Shown in pieces: positions 35,431 to 44,663 of a DNA stretch of 64,000 bases. The DNA is from Aureliella helgolandensis (GTDB lineage Bacteria > Planctomycetota > Planctomycetia > Pirellulales > Pirellulaceae). The stretch spans positions 2,480,001-2,544,000 of the forward strand of contig NZ_CP036298.1 of the NCBI RefSeq assembly GCF_007752135.1, given 5' to 3'. Position 1 is the stretch's first letter, and the number at the start of each line of letters is the position of its first letter. The notes under the pieces were generated by a model that worked only from the letters and a program-made list of their open reading frames with translations, searched no databases and was not told the origin of the DNA. The position numbers and the translations under genes were made by a program.

Positions 35431-38157
35431 TTAGCTGCCAAGCGGTGGAATAATCTGCAAGCCATTGATGGAGGTCAAATTCTGCTGCAGTTTGGCGATC
35501 GTTTGTTCCATGTTGTAGAACTGAGTCAACAGGCGGGTGCGCTGTTTATCAAGTCGCGTGTTGAACGATTCAATCCGCTTATTGTTCTGTTCGATTTGAG
35601 ATTGCAGGGAATTGGAGCGATTGAGCAATGAGCCGGTTTCGACACTTGCCAAGCTATCTGCCAGTGCTTTTGCTTTCGCGGCAAAGCCCGAATCTTCCGT
35701 AGTGAAGAATTCTTTGACGGCCCCGGGATCCTTGGCTATTGCAGAGGAGAATTTTTCCTTATCAAAATCGAGTTTGCCATTTTCGTTGAGCTGGATACCA
35801 ACTTCGCGTAATGAGCTGATATCACCAGCTCCGCGGAACGCGCCGGAGAGTAGCCTGCCATAGCCAAGATCGACTCTCAAGGCGGAGCTGGAGCCGAACA
35901 GAACTCCAACGCTGTTGGTGTCCACGTCGAAGACGGTTAGCGAATCAAGCTTGTCACGCATCTTGTTGAATTGGGTGACGAAGGCCTCGACTTGTTTCGA
36001 AATGGTTTCCGTATTTTCGGATACCGTCACCGTCACTGGACTGGTGGAAGTGTCCGCGATGGTGAATTGCACATCCTCCACAATACCGTCGAAGGTGTTG
36101 GTCGCTGAAGACACGAGAACGCCGCCACTGGTACCATTCGCTCCGAATGCCAGCAGTGCGTTTTGCCCCCGTGTTGTTTCCGAGAACGTGATGCCGATAT
36201 CGGAATCGAGAGCAACTCTACCTTGAGCACCCGAGGAAGTGCTGTTCAGCATCAGACGCACGCCGCCAGAGCTGTTGAGGTTGAGGATGTTGGCATTGAC
36301 GGGACTGCTTCCGAGTGCATTGATCTGTTCTGCTAAGTTGGCAAGGGTCGTTTCGGAGTCGGTCTTGATGCGGATCGTTTGTGCGCCGTCAATCCCAACG
36401 GCGGCCGTTCCACCAACGGTCAATGCCGAACTGGTGCCAGCGATTCCGAGAGTTTTCGCGGACGAGCTATTGCCCACGTCACTGACCGTGAGACTGCCGG
36501 AGCCGTTGGCCGTGTCTAGCAGTAGCAAACCATCTCCGGTTTCGTTCAATCGGGCTTCGACGCCAATTCCGAGCTTATTGATCTCATCGATGACATTACC
36601 AATCGTCTCTGGCTGTCGCGTACTCAGATTTAGGGAAACCGATTTGCCTGCGGAGTCCGTTATCTTGAACGCACCTAAGGGGAATTCCTGGCCGTGGTTG
36701 AAATCCTGTAGGCTCGTACTGCGGGTCACGTATTTCTTGTTCAGCGATCCGCTATCTACGGAACTCTTCGCAAACGCGCCTTCGATCTGAAGCTTGCTGG
36801 CCGAATCGGTCGCATCGCCGTCCGCAATGACAAGATCATGGGAGGTTGAGCCGGTCGTGTCGAGAATTTCAATACCGGTCTTGGTGCGATTCAGTTGGGC
36901 GGTGACACCGGCGGATGCATCGTTGATGGTGTCAATCACATCGTGCAGGGTTCTCGCACCGGATAGGTCGATGGTCGTAGTGCTACCAGCCCGATTGGTA
37001 ATGTCCAGGTCGCCGAGGCTCGGGTAGCCGCCTCCCACACTGAGGCTATCGAGGAGTGTGTCGCTCAGGCCTGCGATCAAATGGTCGCCAGTGATCGTGC
37101 CACCGCTGGCTGCGACATCCAGGCCTAGTTGGGCTGCGAGGTCGCCCTGCGGGCTAGATATCGTGAAGCTTGCCGAACCGCTTGTTAAATCGTTGATTGC
37201 AACCGATTTTCCGTCGGTGCTGATCTGGGCCTCAACTTTGCCGTTTCCAGCAGCATTGATTTCGTCCAGCAATTGTCCGACACTGCCCGTTTGCGTGTCA
37301 ATTTCTGAGGTGAGCGAGAAAGAAGTGCCGTCTTTCAGACTGAATTTGAGGGCGGCCCCAGAACTTGGAAGATCGATTCCACGCCCGTCGAGCAGAGACC
37401 GGAGTGAAGTGTTCACAGCCAGTGTTTGAACGCTTCTACCCTCAGCTGTAGTGTCTGTCGTCGAGATGCCGCTGAGTCCCAGGTCGCGAGCGGTTGTGCC
37501 GCCATCAACGTCTTCGACTTTCAAGTTGCTGAGCGTAGCGCCCGATATATCTTTGAGAACAAAATGGTCTCCTTCCAGGCTGGCGACAATCCCCAATGCG
37601 TCATTGGAATTGATCGCATCAACCACATCGTTTGCATTTTCGGCAAACCGGAGATCGATTTTTTGGCTTGCACCGCTACGATCTGTGATGCGTATGGCGC
37701 CGCGCGAGACGCCAGCGCCTCCGTTGAGCTCATCGAGGCTGACCGATTCATCTAAAAAGCCACCTTGGTGGATGACGATTTCACCTTCGGTCAACTTTTG
37801 AGCGCTGGAGGAGTAGAGTGAGCTGGTGAGTTGTTGGCTTTGAGCCTGCCGAACAGGGATGAAACTGTAGGATCCAAGCTTGGCAGAGCCGGTGTTCTTC
37901 GCCGTCAGTACATCGGATTTGCTACTGGTTACGGAGGTGGCCGAATAGAGTGAATCCTGCCCAAGTCGGTCGGTGGAAAGTTGCAAACCGACAATTTGGG
38001 TCATCAGTTCGGTGACGGCAGTTTGCTCTTGTTGGAGCTGAGTTGTGCGGCTCACCAAACGGTCACGAGGGACCGCATTGAGCCCCATTAGCTGATCGAC
38101 CGTATCGTCGATGGCTACACCGGTCACGAGTCCTACACTGGATTGTATTCGTCCCAT
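35431..38157 (-). CDS. fliD: Flagellar hook-associated protein 2 (filament cap), greatly enlarged
   Basis: Cap protein that folds flagellin monomers at the growing filament tip. The N-terminus SSVGLVTGVAIDDTVDQLM matches FliD_N, and the C-terminal 200 residues (SKQVEAFVTQFNKMRDKLDSL... and coiled-coil end) match FliD_C. Between them, about 153-660, lie five related modules of roughly 80 residues, each with a beta strand pair (for example GAIRITDRSGASQKIDLR) then a short helix ending in an 'IN' motif (DAINSN, DEINAAG, DTINDAS, DEINKLG, EQINALG), as in flagellin IN repeats. Total length is 908 residues against about 450-650 usually. An AGAGGAAAG ribosome site precedes the ATG. It is 240 bp downstream of the flagellin gene. 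Confidence 0.9.
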   Translation of the reverse strand: MGRIQSSVGLVTGVAIDDTVDQLMGLNAVPRDRLVSRTTQLQQEQTAVTELMTQIVGLQLSTDRLGQDSLYSATSVTSSKSDVLTAKNTGSAKLGSYSFIPVRQAQSQQLTSSLYSSSAQKLTEGEIVIHQGGFLDESVSLDELNGGAGVSRGAIRITDRSGASQKIDLRFAENANDVVDAINSNDALGIVASLEGDHFVLKDISGATLSNLKVEDVDGGTTARDLGLSGISTTDTTAEGRSVQTLAVNTSLRSLLDGRGIDLPSSGAALKFSLKDGTSFSLTSEIDTQTGSVGQLLDEINAAGNGKVEAQISTDGKSVAINDLTSGSASFTISSPQGDLAAQLGLDVAASGGTITGDHLIAGLSDTLLDSLSVGGGYPSLGDLDITNRAGSTTTIDLSGARTLHDVIDTINDASAGVTAQLNRTKTGIEILDTTGSTSHDLVIADGDATDSASKLQIEGAFAKSSVDSGSLNKKYVTRSTSLQDFNHGQEFPLGAFKITDSAGKSVSLNLSTRQPETIGNVIDEINKLGIGVEARLNETGDGLLLLDTANGSGSLTVSDVGNSSSAKTLGIAGTSSALTVGGTAAVGIDGAQTIRIKTDSETTLANLAEQINALGSSPVNANILNLNSSGGVRLMLNSTSSGAQGRVALDSDIGITFSETTRGQNALLAFGANGTSGGVLVSSATNTFDGIVEDVQFTIADTSTSPVTVTVSENTETISKQVEAFVTQFNKMRDKLDSLTVFDVDTNSVGVLFGSSSALRVDLGYGRLLSGAFRGAGDISSLREVGIQLNENGKLDFDKEKFSSAIAKDPGAVKEFFTTEDSGFAAKAKALADSLASVETGSLLNRSNSLQSQIEQNNKRIESFNTRLDKQRTRLLTQFYNMEQTIAKLQQNLTSINGLQIIPPLGS
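36178..37701 (-). repeat. Five tandem flagellin-IN-like modules within fliD
   Basis: Protein-level repeats of about 80-110 residues (approximately 153-230, 268-346, 382-460, 495-574, 593-660). They share strand-strand-helix order and the helix-end IN motif but little DNA identity, so they are old duplications. Confidence 0.7.
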
Positions 38158-38331
38158 TGACTTTCCTCTGTTCGTGCACCGAGCGATGGGTGCCTTGGGC
38201 CTACTAGGGCTTTACGGCAGGCGTTGGCGCGCCCTGCGCATCATATTTGGCATCGTCCTTCCGTGGATAGAACTTGACTTTTACCGACGGAACCGCATCG
38301 AAGTACGGTGTCTGTCAAAAGTGAACAGCAA

Positions 38332-38368
38332 GATAGCCGCGTCAGACTATCTGCCTGACGCGGCTATC
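38332..38368 (-). terminator. Candidate terminator of the flagellin gene
   Basis: A perfect 14-bp stem (38332-38345 with 38355-38368) with a nine-base loop begins 31 bp beyond the flagellin stop. In the minus direction the stem is followed by a moderately U-rich stretch (TTTGCTGTTCACTTTT), which supports termination between flagellin and fliD. Confidence 0.65.
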
Positions 38369-38398
38369 ATTGAATCTTCTCAAGTTAAACGAAACGTT

Positions 38399-41188
38399 TT
38401 ATCGTAGAAGACTGAGTACGTTTTGAGGATTCTGGTTGGCGATCCCCAGTACTGATGTACCGGATTGAACCAGGATTTGTGCTCGAGTCAACGCGGCAGA
38501 CTCCTTCGCGAAGTCGGCATCCCGAATCGAGCTTTCGGCTTCTGTTAGGTTCGCGACTGTTTCGCCCAGCGAAACCAAGTTGCTCTCCAGCGTCGTGGCT
38601 TGGAAGGCACCGAGTCGACCACGAAGGTTGGTAACCTTATTGATCACATCGTCGATCACCTGTGATGCTCCGGTGGCATCGGTGGCCAGTGCTTTTGCAC
38701 CGCCTGAGGCCAGTTCGTAGAGACGGCCGTTGGCACTGCCTAATTTAGCAGTATTGAGGCTGCCGATTCCCAATCGAGCTTGCTGATTGCTGACCACGTC
38801 TGGGCCGAGTTGGAACTGTGCACCACCTCCGGTAACCGTGAAGGCAACACTGGTGGATGAACCATCAGCAACGGTCAGGCTAAGGTCCAGCGTGGCTGAG
38901 TTCAAGGACAGGGTGTTGCCCTTGCCGTCCGCCAGAGTTCCATTGACGGTCGCGACGATATCCGTTCCCTTCGCACGGGAAGTGCTGAGGCCGCTAGCGA
39001 ACGTTCCACCTTCTCCTTCCTTGATGACTTCAACAGCCACCAAGGAGTCTGAACCGTAGGACGTACTATCCAGCTTGAGATTTCCACCATCGTTTGAGGC
39101 CTTGATGCCAGTCGCGTCAGAAACCAAGTTGACCGATTGAATGATGCTTTCGATGTCAGCACCCTTCTGGAACTGCAGTACTTCAGAACCGTTTGCACCA
39201 GTCAGCTGAACAACTAGATCAGCGTTGAGGCCACCACCGAAGAGCCCACCGCTGAGTGCTGTAGTTGCGGCTGCAGTGTCGTTGTCAATATCGTAGGAAC
39301 CGTCGCCGTCAGTGGCGGTGACCGTCGCGCCGAAGCCCTCGAGTTCATCGATCGCAGTAGCGATGGTGCCGACGTTGACCCCACCATTGCTGCTCACATT
39401 GACAACGATATTCCCATCATCGTCCAGCGAAGCATTCGCGGTGCCGCTGGCCAGGGAGTTGTCCGCATTGAGCGTGATGGTTCGACCGTCGAAGCTTGGC
39501 GATCCTTCATCGGCTGTTACCGTAATCACGTCCGAGGCGACCGCATCGGTGCCGCCAGCCAGAGCGGCCGCATTGACGCCGTAATCCGAGTCGCTGAAGA
39601 TGGCGTTGCCGTTCAGGACATTCTTGGTAACGAACGTACCTTCAGCATCGATCGCATCGGTCACGTCTTGGACGGTAGCTCCCTCTGCGACGGTGATGTT
39701 CAGGACGTTGTTTTCTGCATCGTAAATTGCTTCAGTGGTTGCACCAGCAGCAAAGCTAAGCGTTCCACCGATGCCCGCAGCACCATCCGCAGCCTCACCG
39801 TTGACTGCTTCGATATCGAAGTTACCGGCCAAAGTGGGGCTGAGACCACCGCTCAATAGCGAGCCCGTGGAGGCGTTGTCCGCGGAAGAGTACTTATAGC
39901 TGCCATTGACCTTGTTCGACGCTTGGAAAGTGCCTGCCAAGTCGGTGTTGATGGCATTGACCAAGTCATCGATCGTAGCGTCCGCGGCTGCGGTGAGGGT
40001 TAGCGTATCGGTGTCCGCGTCGTAGGTTGCACCCGTCGTTGTACCCGAAGTGGTAACGATCGTGGTATCATTACCCTTGGCTCCATCGGCTGCACCATTG
40101 TTCAGGGCGGAGAGGGTAAAGCCGGTCAGAGGGTCTACCGCATCAGTCCCTGTCGACAAGACGCTCGTTTGAATGCCGGCATCGCCAGCCACAACCGTAC
40201 CCGATCCCGCACCGACCGCGAAGGTGAAGTTGGCATCGGACAAGGCTGCAGCAACCGTTGCCTCGTCATCACCTTCCTTGAGGTCAAGGACCAGAGTTTG
40301 GGTCGTATCATCGTAGGTTGCGGTGGACGCGGTTGTATTGGTCCGAACTTCGACGATTGTGCCGTTTCCTCGCGCTCCGTCAGCTAGTCCGCCGTCGGCT
40401 GCCGTGATTGTCAACTCGACACCACTGCCCAAGGTGAGTACGCCAGTTGCTTCAGTATCTGGCGTCGTGGCGGCTCCGAAAGTTACCGCTCCGGAAGCTT
40501 CGGCACCAACCGTGAACGAGTTGGTCAAGGTGACATTGGCAGTGGATTCCGTATCAGGCGATGGAGCATCAAACGTGATGGTGCCAGTCGACTTGGCGGA
40601 TGTTGTGGCGGCAGGAACGCCGGTAGTGCTGGCAGTGGCGCGTGTGGCGGCCGAGCTGATTTTTACATCAACACCGATCGATCCAATGGCACCCAGGTTG
40701 GCTTGATCAATTTTGAGGTCGGCGACCGTATTGAAGCCGCTACCGGCTTTGGTCACGAAATCAAGACTGCCATCTAGCAAACGGCGACCTTGGAACGTGG
40801 TCGTTTGAGCAATCCGGTTGATGGCTTCGAGCGAGCTGTCAATCTGCAACTGATTAGCTGCGATTTCGTCGTCGCTGAGCGCTCCGTTGTTCGCAGCTTC
40901 TACGACGAGACCACGGACATCGTTCAGCAGCGAGCTAACTTGTCCGAGGGCGCTATCCGCAGTTGCAATGATCTGCGTGGCGCGTTGTGTATTGGAGATA
41001 GCCTTGTTGAGGCTCGTGATGTCACTTCGCAGTGCTTCACTTGCAATCAGACCAGCAGGGTCATCTTTACCGGTGTTAATTCGCAAACCAGTGCTCAAGC
41101 GCGTGAGCGAAGTTTGCAAGTCGCCGTTGGTTTTGTTCAATCGGTTTTGAGCAACAAGTGAACTAACGTTGGTGTTGATTCGAGTCAT
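38399..41188 (-). CDS. fliC: Flagellin, very large (929 residues)
   Basis: Main filament subunit. The N-terminal D0/D1 part (TRINTNVSSLVAQNRLNKTN through about residue 145, with GLRINTGKDDPAGLIASEAL) and the C-terminal 85 residues (ANLTEAESSIRDADFAKESA to QNPQNVLSLLR) match flagellin_N and flagellin_C. The surface-exposed middle is expanded to about 650 residues by four tandem modules of about 85-90 residues, plus Thr/Ala-rich strands. Modules contain 'ATYDxxxxTLxL...xDLVNAINTD' type units. This is nearly twice the length of common flagellins. GGGAG ten bases upstream of the ATG is the ribosome site and contains a GGA, a candidate CsrA contact. fliW and csrA lie upstream on the same strand. 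Confidence 0.94.
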   Translation of the reverse strand: MTRINTNVSSLVAQNRLNKTNGDLQTSLTRLSTGLRINTGKDDPAGLIASEALRSDITSLNKAISNTQRATQIIATADSALGQVSSLLNDVRGLVVEAANNGALSDDEIAANQLQIDSSLEAINRIAQTTTFQGRRLLDGSLDFVTKAGSGFNTVADLKIDQANLGAIGSIGVDVKISSAATRATASTTGVPAATTSAKSTGTITFDAPSPDTESTANVTLTNSFTVGAEASGAVTFGAATTPDTEATGVLTLGSGVELTITAADGGLADGARGNGTIVEVRTNTTASTATYDDTTQTLVLDLKEGDDEATVAAALSDANFTFAVGAGSGTVVAGDAGIQTSVLSTGTDAVDPLTGFTLSALNNGAADGAKGNDTTIVTTSGTTTGATYDADTDTLTLTAAADATIDDLVNAINTDLAGTFQASNKVNGSYKYSSADNASTGSLLSGGLSPTLAGNFDIEAVNGEAADGAAGIGGTLSFAAGATTEAIYDAENNVLNITVAEGATVQDVTDAIDAEGTFVTKNVLNGNAIFSDSDYGVNAAALAGGTDAVASDVITVTADEGSPSFDGRTITLNADNSLASGTANASLDDDGNIVVNVSSNGGVNVGTIATAIDELEGFGATVTATDGDGSYDIDNDTAAATTALSGGLFGGGLNADLVVQLTGANGSEVLQFQKGADIESIIQSVNLVSDATGIKASNDGGNLKLDSTSYGSDSLVAVEVIKEGEGGTFASGLSTSRAKGTDIVATVNGTLADGKGNTLSLNSATLDLSLTVADGSSTSVAFTVTGGGAQFQLGPDVVSNQQARLGIGSLNTAKLGSANGRLYELASGGAKALATDATGASQVIDDVINKVTNLRGRLGAFQATTLESNLVSLGETVANLTEAESSIRDADFAKESAALTRAQILVQSGTSVLGIANQNPQNVLSLLR
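39239..40387 (-). repeat. Four tandem 85-90-residue modules in flagellin
   Basis: Protein-level repeats at about residues 268-350, 365-450, 465-549 and 561-650. Each starts with a Gly/Asp-rich turn ('ADGAxG'), has a beta strand block with ATYD or its variants, an amphipathic helix (for example DDLVNAINTD) and ends with 'LSGG' or 'TGTDA'. Divergence is high; the copies are not recent. Confidence 0.72.
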
Positions 41189-41867
41189 CTGTAAATTACT
41201 CCCAAGGATCGGTTCGGGTTACGTGAAACACGCTGCCCAAGTCGGATGCTTTGTCAGGGCTGAGTTTTAACTTCACGGTTTTATTGGTGAATTGGATTGC
41301 TGACAGCTGAAAAGTCGGACTTGGTGGCGCCTACGCGACCCGATTTATTTGAACCTTTAGCGTGTCGGTCGACTCGACCTACAACGCCCAGCGAACTTTC
41401 TTCGGAATCGCACTGCTTCTGTGGAACTTGTGGAAGGGAACGTCCCTCCTGTATTCAAGTTCGTGAGAAGAGTAGCATTGAAAACCTGCGCATGCGGTTT
41501 GAGTATGTGCATAGCTTTCGTAGAATCTGCTAACTAGGTCACCCTCTACTCTGTACACGTGGTACATTCCGTCTGATCGGTACTTTTTGGGCAGTCTGCC
41601 CAGCTTGCAGGTTTCCCTGCAGAGCACTTCACAACACAGGACCGGGCGCAAGGTCTTGAGTGTCGTTTCATGCCTCTATCGGATTCGCAGCTTGTATCGG
41701 GCGTCTACAGGCAACGAATGGATCAACTGTACGAACAAATTCGCAGCAGTCGTTGATGGGTTGTAGTTTGTATCGACAATGGGAAGGCAAAAAAGTTAGA
41801 GGTGAGTGCCCAAGCCCTCACCTCCACTTATTCTGCATATATTGTCTTGGGTCACCAAGATCGGTAT
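41189..41867. other. Leader of the flagellin gene and region downstream of csrA
   Basis: A 679-bp stretch without a convincing gene. The part next to the flagellin gene should contain its promoter and leader; I looked for a sigma-28 box (TAAA-N15-GCCGATAA) and found no acceptable match. A short perfect hairpin (TCTTGG-TGAC-CCAAGA) lies just past the csrA stop on the minus strand and may end that transcript. Confidence 0.4.
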
Positions 41868-42092
41868 CTATCGGTGTCGATTGCCAAGCGAACGAGTTTC
41901 ACCAGGCTGAATATGTCCAGCCTTTTGATTTTCTCGTTTGATCGCTTCGTAAACTTCTTGACGATGGACTGGGATGTCTTGCGGGGCTTCGATCCCCAGC
42001 CGTACTTTATCGCCTCGAATATCGACTATTGTGATGACTACGTCATCACCGATCATGATGCTCTCGTCTCTGTGTCGCGACAGCACCAACAT
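41868..42092 (-). CDS. csrA: Carbon storage regulator / translational repressor
   Basis: A 74-residue RNA-binding protein that blocks translation of target mRNAs by covering GGA motifs near their start sites. [25 protein letters not shown] is the standard CsrA beginning, and residues [24 protein letters not shown] complete the conserved core. The ATG at 42092 with GAAGGAG upstream is chosen; the frame is open for eight residues more. Its neighbours are fliW (upstream) and flagellin (downstream), the arrangement known from Bacillus where FliW sequesters CsrA and flagellin binding to FliW releases it to repress flagellin synthesis. GGA motifs occur in its own leader, so autoregulation is possible. 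Confidence 0.94.
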   Translation of the reverse strand: MLVLSRHRDESIMIGDDVVITIVDIRGDKVRLGIEAPQDIPVHRQEVYEAIKRENQKAGHIQPGETRSLGNRHR

Positions 42093-42472
42093 GTACTCGC
42101 TCCTTCTCCGAATCAAATACTATGAGTCATTCCGTTGAGATCTAACTAGTCATTCAAGTAGTTGTTGAGACTACTGATGGGGAAACTATCGTCCCCTTAA
42201 TGCCATCTAAATCAGAACGTCCTGTAGCATTCACATTACATCGGAGGTGCAGGCTAGGTATAGCTGCGGGGCGCGGTGCTGGGGCCGTGGGCTCACCGAC
42301 AAACATTCGCAAAGCATGAGCAGGCGAGAAGGTCCGGTTCCTTTCAAGGGCCATGCGTGCCATTTTGCGATCTGAGAGACCGTTTCGCGAGGCCACGCCT
42401 TACCGCCAACGGTCTATCCTCTATTTTTCGAACCGATTCATCCAACACCAGGATTGCATGTCGGTCGAAACG
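42093..42472. other. Intergenic region between fliW and csrA
   Basis: A 380-bp gap, long for two genes that usually overlap or abut. It holds the csrA ribosome-binding site and possibly an internal promoter. Nothing else was recognised. Confidence 0.4.
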
Positions 42473-42916
42473 CTAAGCGGCCATTCGTATCGCTGGGGTG
42501 CTTCCCAAACTGATCGGCAAGGCAAGTGGCAGAGCGTCGGAGGTGATGACCTGACACGCCAGTCGCGCGGTGAGATTGATCACGATGGGGCTGCGCAAAT
42601 TCGCGGTAAGCGTCTTGCCCGATTTGCTGACAACATTGAAGATAAACACCCGGTCGGTATTCCGCAGTTTCAGCGGTGCCAATTGGCGTTTGCCGATATT
42701 GACCTTATAGTCCGTGGCAAATTTTCGAGGGCTCACCAAGGGAAGGGCGACTTGGGTTTGGGCTACCGACTGTAGCCATGCCACTTCCTGATTCTCCGGA
42801 TCTGGCAAGATCAGCCACTGGCGACTCGACTCGAAGCCAATCAGCCCTTGCGGAAAAATCAATATGTCTTCGTGGCTCGCTTCCACATTTCCGAATCGGC
42901 TTGTCTGAACCAGCAT
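42473..42916 (-). CDS. fliW: Flagellar assembly factor FliW
   Basis: A protein of about 147 residues that binds CsrA and flagellin and so couples filament growth to flagellin synthesis. The beginning MLVQTSRFGNVEASHEDILIFPQGLIGFESSRQW corresponds to the FliW family ('FGxxExxxxxIxxFPxGLxGFExxxxF'), followed by DPENQEVAWLQSV and the C-terminal INLTARLACQVI block. The start could also be the ATG at 42925. It is the first visible gene of the fliW, csrA, flagellin, fliD series, all on one strand. Confidence 0.9.
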   Translation of the reverse strand: MLVQTSRFGNVEASHEDILIFPQGLIGFESSRQWLILPDPENQEVAWLQSVAQTQVALPLVSPRKFATDYKVNIGKRQLAPLKLRNTDRVFIFNVVSKSGKTLTANLRSPIVINLTARLACQVITSDALPLALPISLGSTPAIRMAA

Positions 42917-43031
42917 GGCGTCCATCCCGTAACTTGTGCGAACGATCGTTTCTAGGAAATGGTATCGGCACAATCCCACGCAGAGAGCAAGCGTATTGCA
43001 GATTATTAGGAAATAGGCTGCAGTTCTTTAA

Positions 43032-44501
43032 CTAGGAACTTGGGCGGGGGCTTTGTGGTGTTGCATCTTGGGGGGGCTCTAGTCCGAGTTGCTCGATGCG
43101 CCGCAGCAGGCGTGGCCGGCTGATTCCCAACAGTCTTGCGACTTGGGCTCGATTGCGTGGAGAGAGTTTGAGGGCGCGCTTCAACATGAGCGTCTCCAAT
43201 TCCAGCAAGACAGTGTCCATCTCGATGGGCTGGACCCTGGCATGGGGCTGTCCGGCAGAACTGGCGAAAGTCCGGATAGCCGTGGGGAGATGTTCTACTT
43301 GAAGGGTTGGGACAAGCACGGCTCGTTCCACCGCACTCTCAATGGCCTCGCGCAAGCCGATGAGATTTCGGTGCCAGGTGTAGGCACTCAGCAGATCTAG
43401 GGCGTCCAAAGAGAATCGCATTTGTGGCTTCTGCTGCCGACTGCAGAAATCGGACAGGATTTGGGTTGCTAGGGGCGCGATGTCCTCTCGGCGTTCGCTG
43501 AGTGGCGGGAGATGGATGTCAATTTGTCCCAAGATGGATAGCAATTTGGGCCATTTTCCTCCCCGCTGGCTGAATTCGTTCGTCACCGAATGCAATGGAT
43601 TGGCGGCCGGACGGTGCGACGTCTGCAACGTGGCGGCGAGGCTGCACGTGTTTTGCTGGGAACTGTACCAGTCGGTTAATACTTCCACGCAATCGAGGTC
43701 CAACAGCTGAAGATTGTCCAGGAGCAGTTGTTGACTGCCTCGAGGTACGCCCTCCAGACGGCGGCCGCTGAAGACTTCCAACATGCCTGAAAGCAATTCG
43801 GCATCGACCACACCACATTCAATGGGGAACAAACGCCCGGAATGGACTGGTGTGGAGGCCAATCGCAGGCGCCGGGCAAAGATGGCTTCCACCACCTCCT
43901 GCTTGCCGGTCTGTGCTGCCCCAGAGATCAATACATTGCAGTCGTTCTGAATCGCTAATTGGGCCCGAGTCATCGCCAAGTCAATGGCCGGACTCTCGCC
44001 AATCAATGGCGTGAAAGGCGCAAGGGTCTTCCATCGGCTGCGCAGATTGGCCAGCACCTGCTCCTCGGAACGCCGCCCCAAGGCTGGCGTGCCTTGCACA
44101 GAGAGCATTTGCCCTTTGATCTGCTCCCATTCCCCCAAATAGACGATAGTGAGCCAAACCTCACCGGAGTCTCCCAATAGGGGGGTGAAGAGTTGGCCGG
44201 AGATCGAAGAGCCGAAGACGGGGGGAGTGGTGAGCTGTCTCCAGGCAAATTGTCCTTGGCGGGCGTTGGCCGGTGGTGCCAGGAGGCTCAGAAGGTTAGC
44301 CAGCGGCTCCTCATCGCTGCCAATGTTTCCCAAGCATTGTTTACCGACCAACTGCGTGGCCTCGACTTTGGCGAGTCGGCACAGCGAGGAATTCGCAAAC
44401 AGAATCGTTGCTTTCTGATCGAGGATAGCGACGCAATGGCTGGATTGGTCTAGCTTTTTTGCCAAGCTACGGCTGTTGCCGCCTCGATATTCTGCAGTCA
44501 T
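43032..44501 (-). CDS. PAS-AAA+-Fis transcription regulator resembling sigma-54 activators but lacking the GAFTGA loop
   Basis: A 489-residue regulator. A PAS-like domain spans about 17-125 (SHCVAILDQKATILFANSSL). The AAA+ core follows: Walker A is the altered GAAQTGKQ (194-201), Walker B is LLLDNLQLLD (about 259-268), and the region where true sigma-54 activators carry GAFTGA reads ELLSGMLEVFSGRRL, so that contact loop appears missing. A Fis-type helix-turn-helix (KRALKLSPRNRAQVARLLGISRPRLLRRIEQL) ends the protein. By the rules of the family it should not activate sigma-54 polymerase and may instead repress, or act on sigma-70. It lies 115 bp upstream of fliW and may control the flagellar genes. 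Divergent from dapL. Confidence 0.8.
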   Translation of the reverse strand: MTAEYRGGNSRSLAKKLDQSSHCVAILDQKATILFANSSLCRLAKVEATQLVGKQCLGNIGSDEEPLANLLSLLAPPANARQGQFAWRQLTTPPVFGSSISGQLFTPLLGDSGEVWLTIVYLGEWEQIKGQMLSVQGTPALGRRSEEQVLANLRSRWKTLAPFTPLIGESPAIDLAMTRAQLAIQNDCNVLISGAAQTGKQEVVEAIFARRLRLASTPVHSGRLFPIECGVVDAELLSGMLEVFSGRRLEGVPRGSQQLLLDNLQLLDLDCVEVLTDWYSSQQNTCSLAATLQTSHRPAANPLHSVTNEFSQRGGKWPKLLSILGQIDIHLPPLSERREDIAPLATQILSDFCSRQQKPQMRFSLDALDLLSAYTWHRNLIGLREAIESAVERAVLVPTLQVEHLPTAIRTFASSAGQPHARVQPIEMDTVLLELETLMLKRALKLSPRNRAQVARLLGISRPRLLRRIEQLGLEPPQDATPQSPRPSS

Positions 44502-44663
44502 GTGTCCCGCGTTTCAAAAGCCATCGAGTGTGCGTGGTTGTCGGCTGAGTCCTTCTCGGGTAGCTTTGAACAGCCCAAAACTGTTGCCAACAAGCCTTGT
44601 TGAGCCTGCAGGGTGTTTCCCGCAACTTCCCCATTCGACCTCTAGAATTTTAGCCTTTTGACT

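Noticed and set aside
36178-40387. CRISPR-like or minisatellite DNA repeats in the flagellar genes
   Set aside because: The repeats are visible only at protein level; the DNA is too diverged to be a repeat array.
41189-41300. Sigma-28 promoter for flagellin
   Set aside because: Looked for TAAA-N15-GCCGATAA on the minus strand; the nearest words have wrong spacing.
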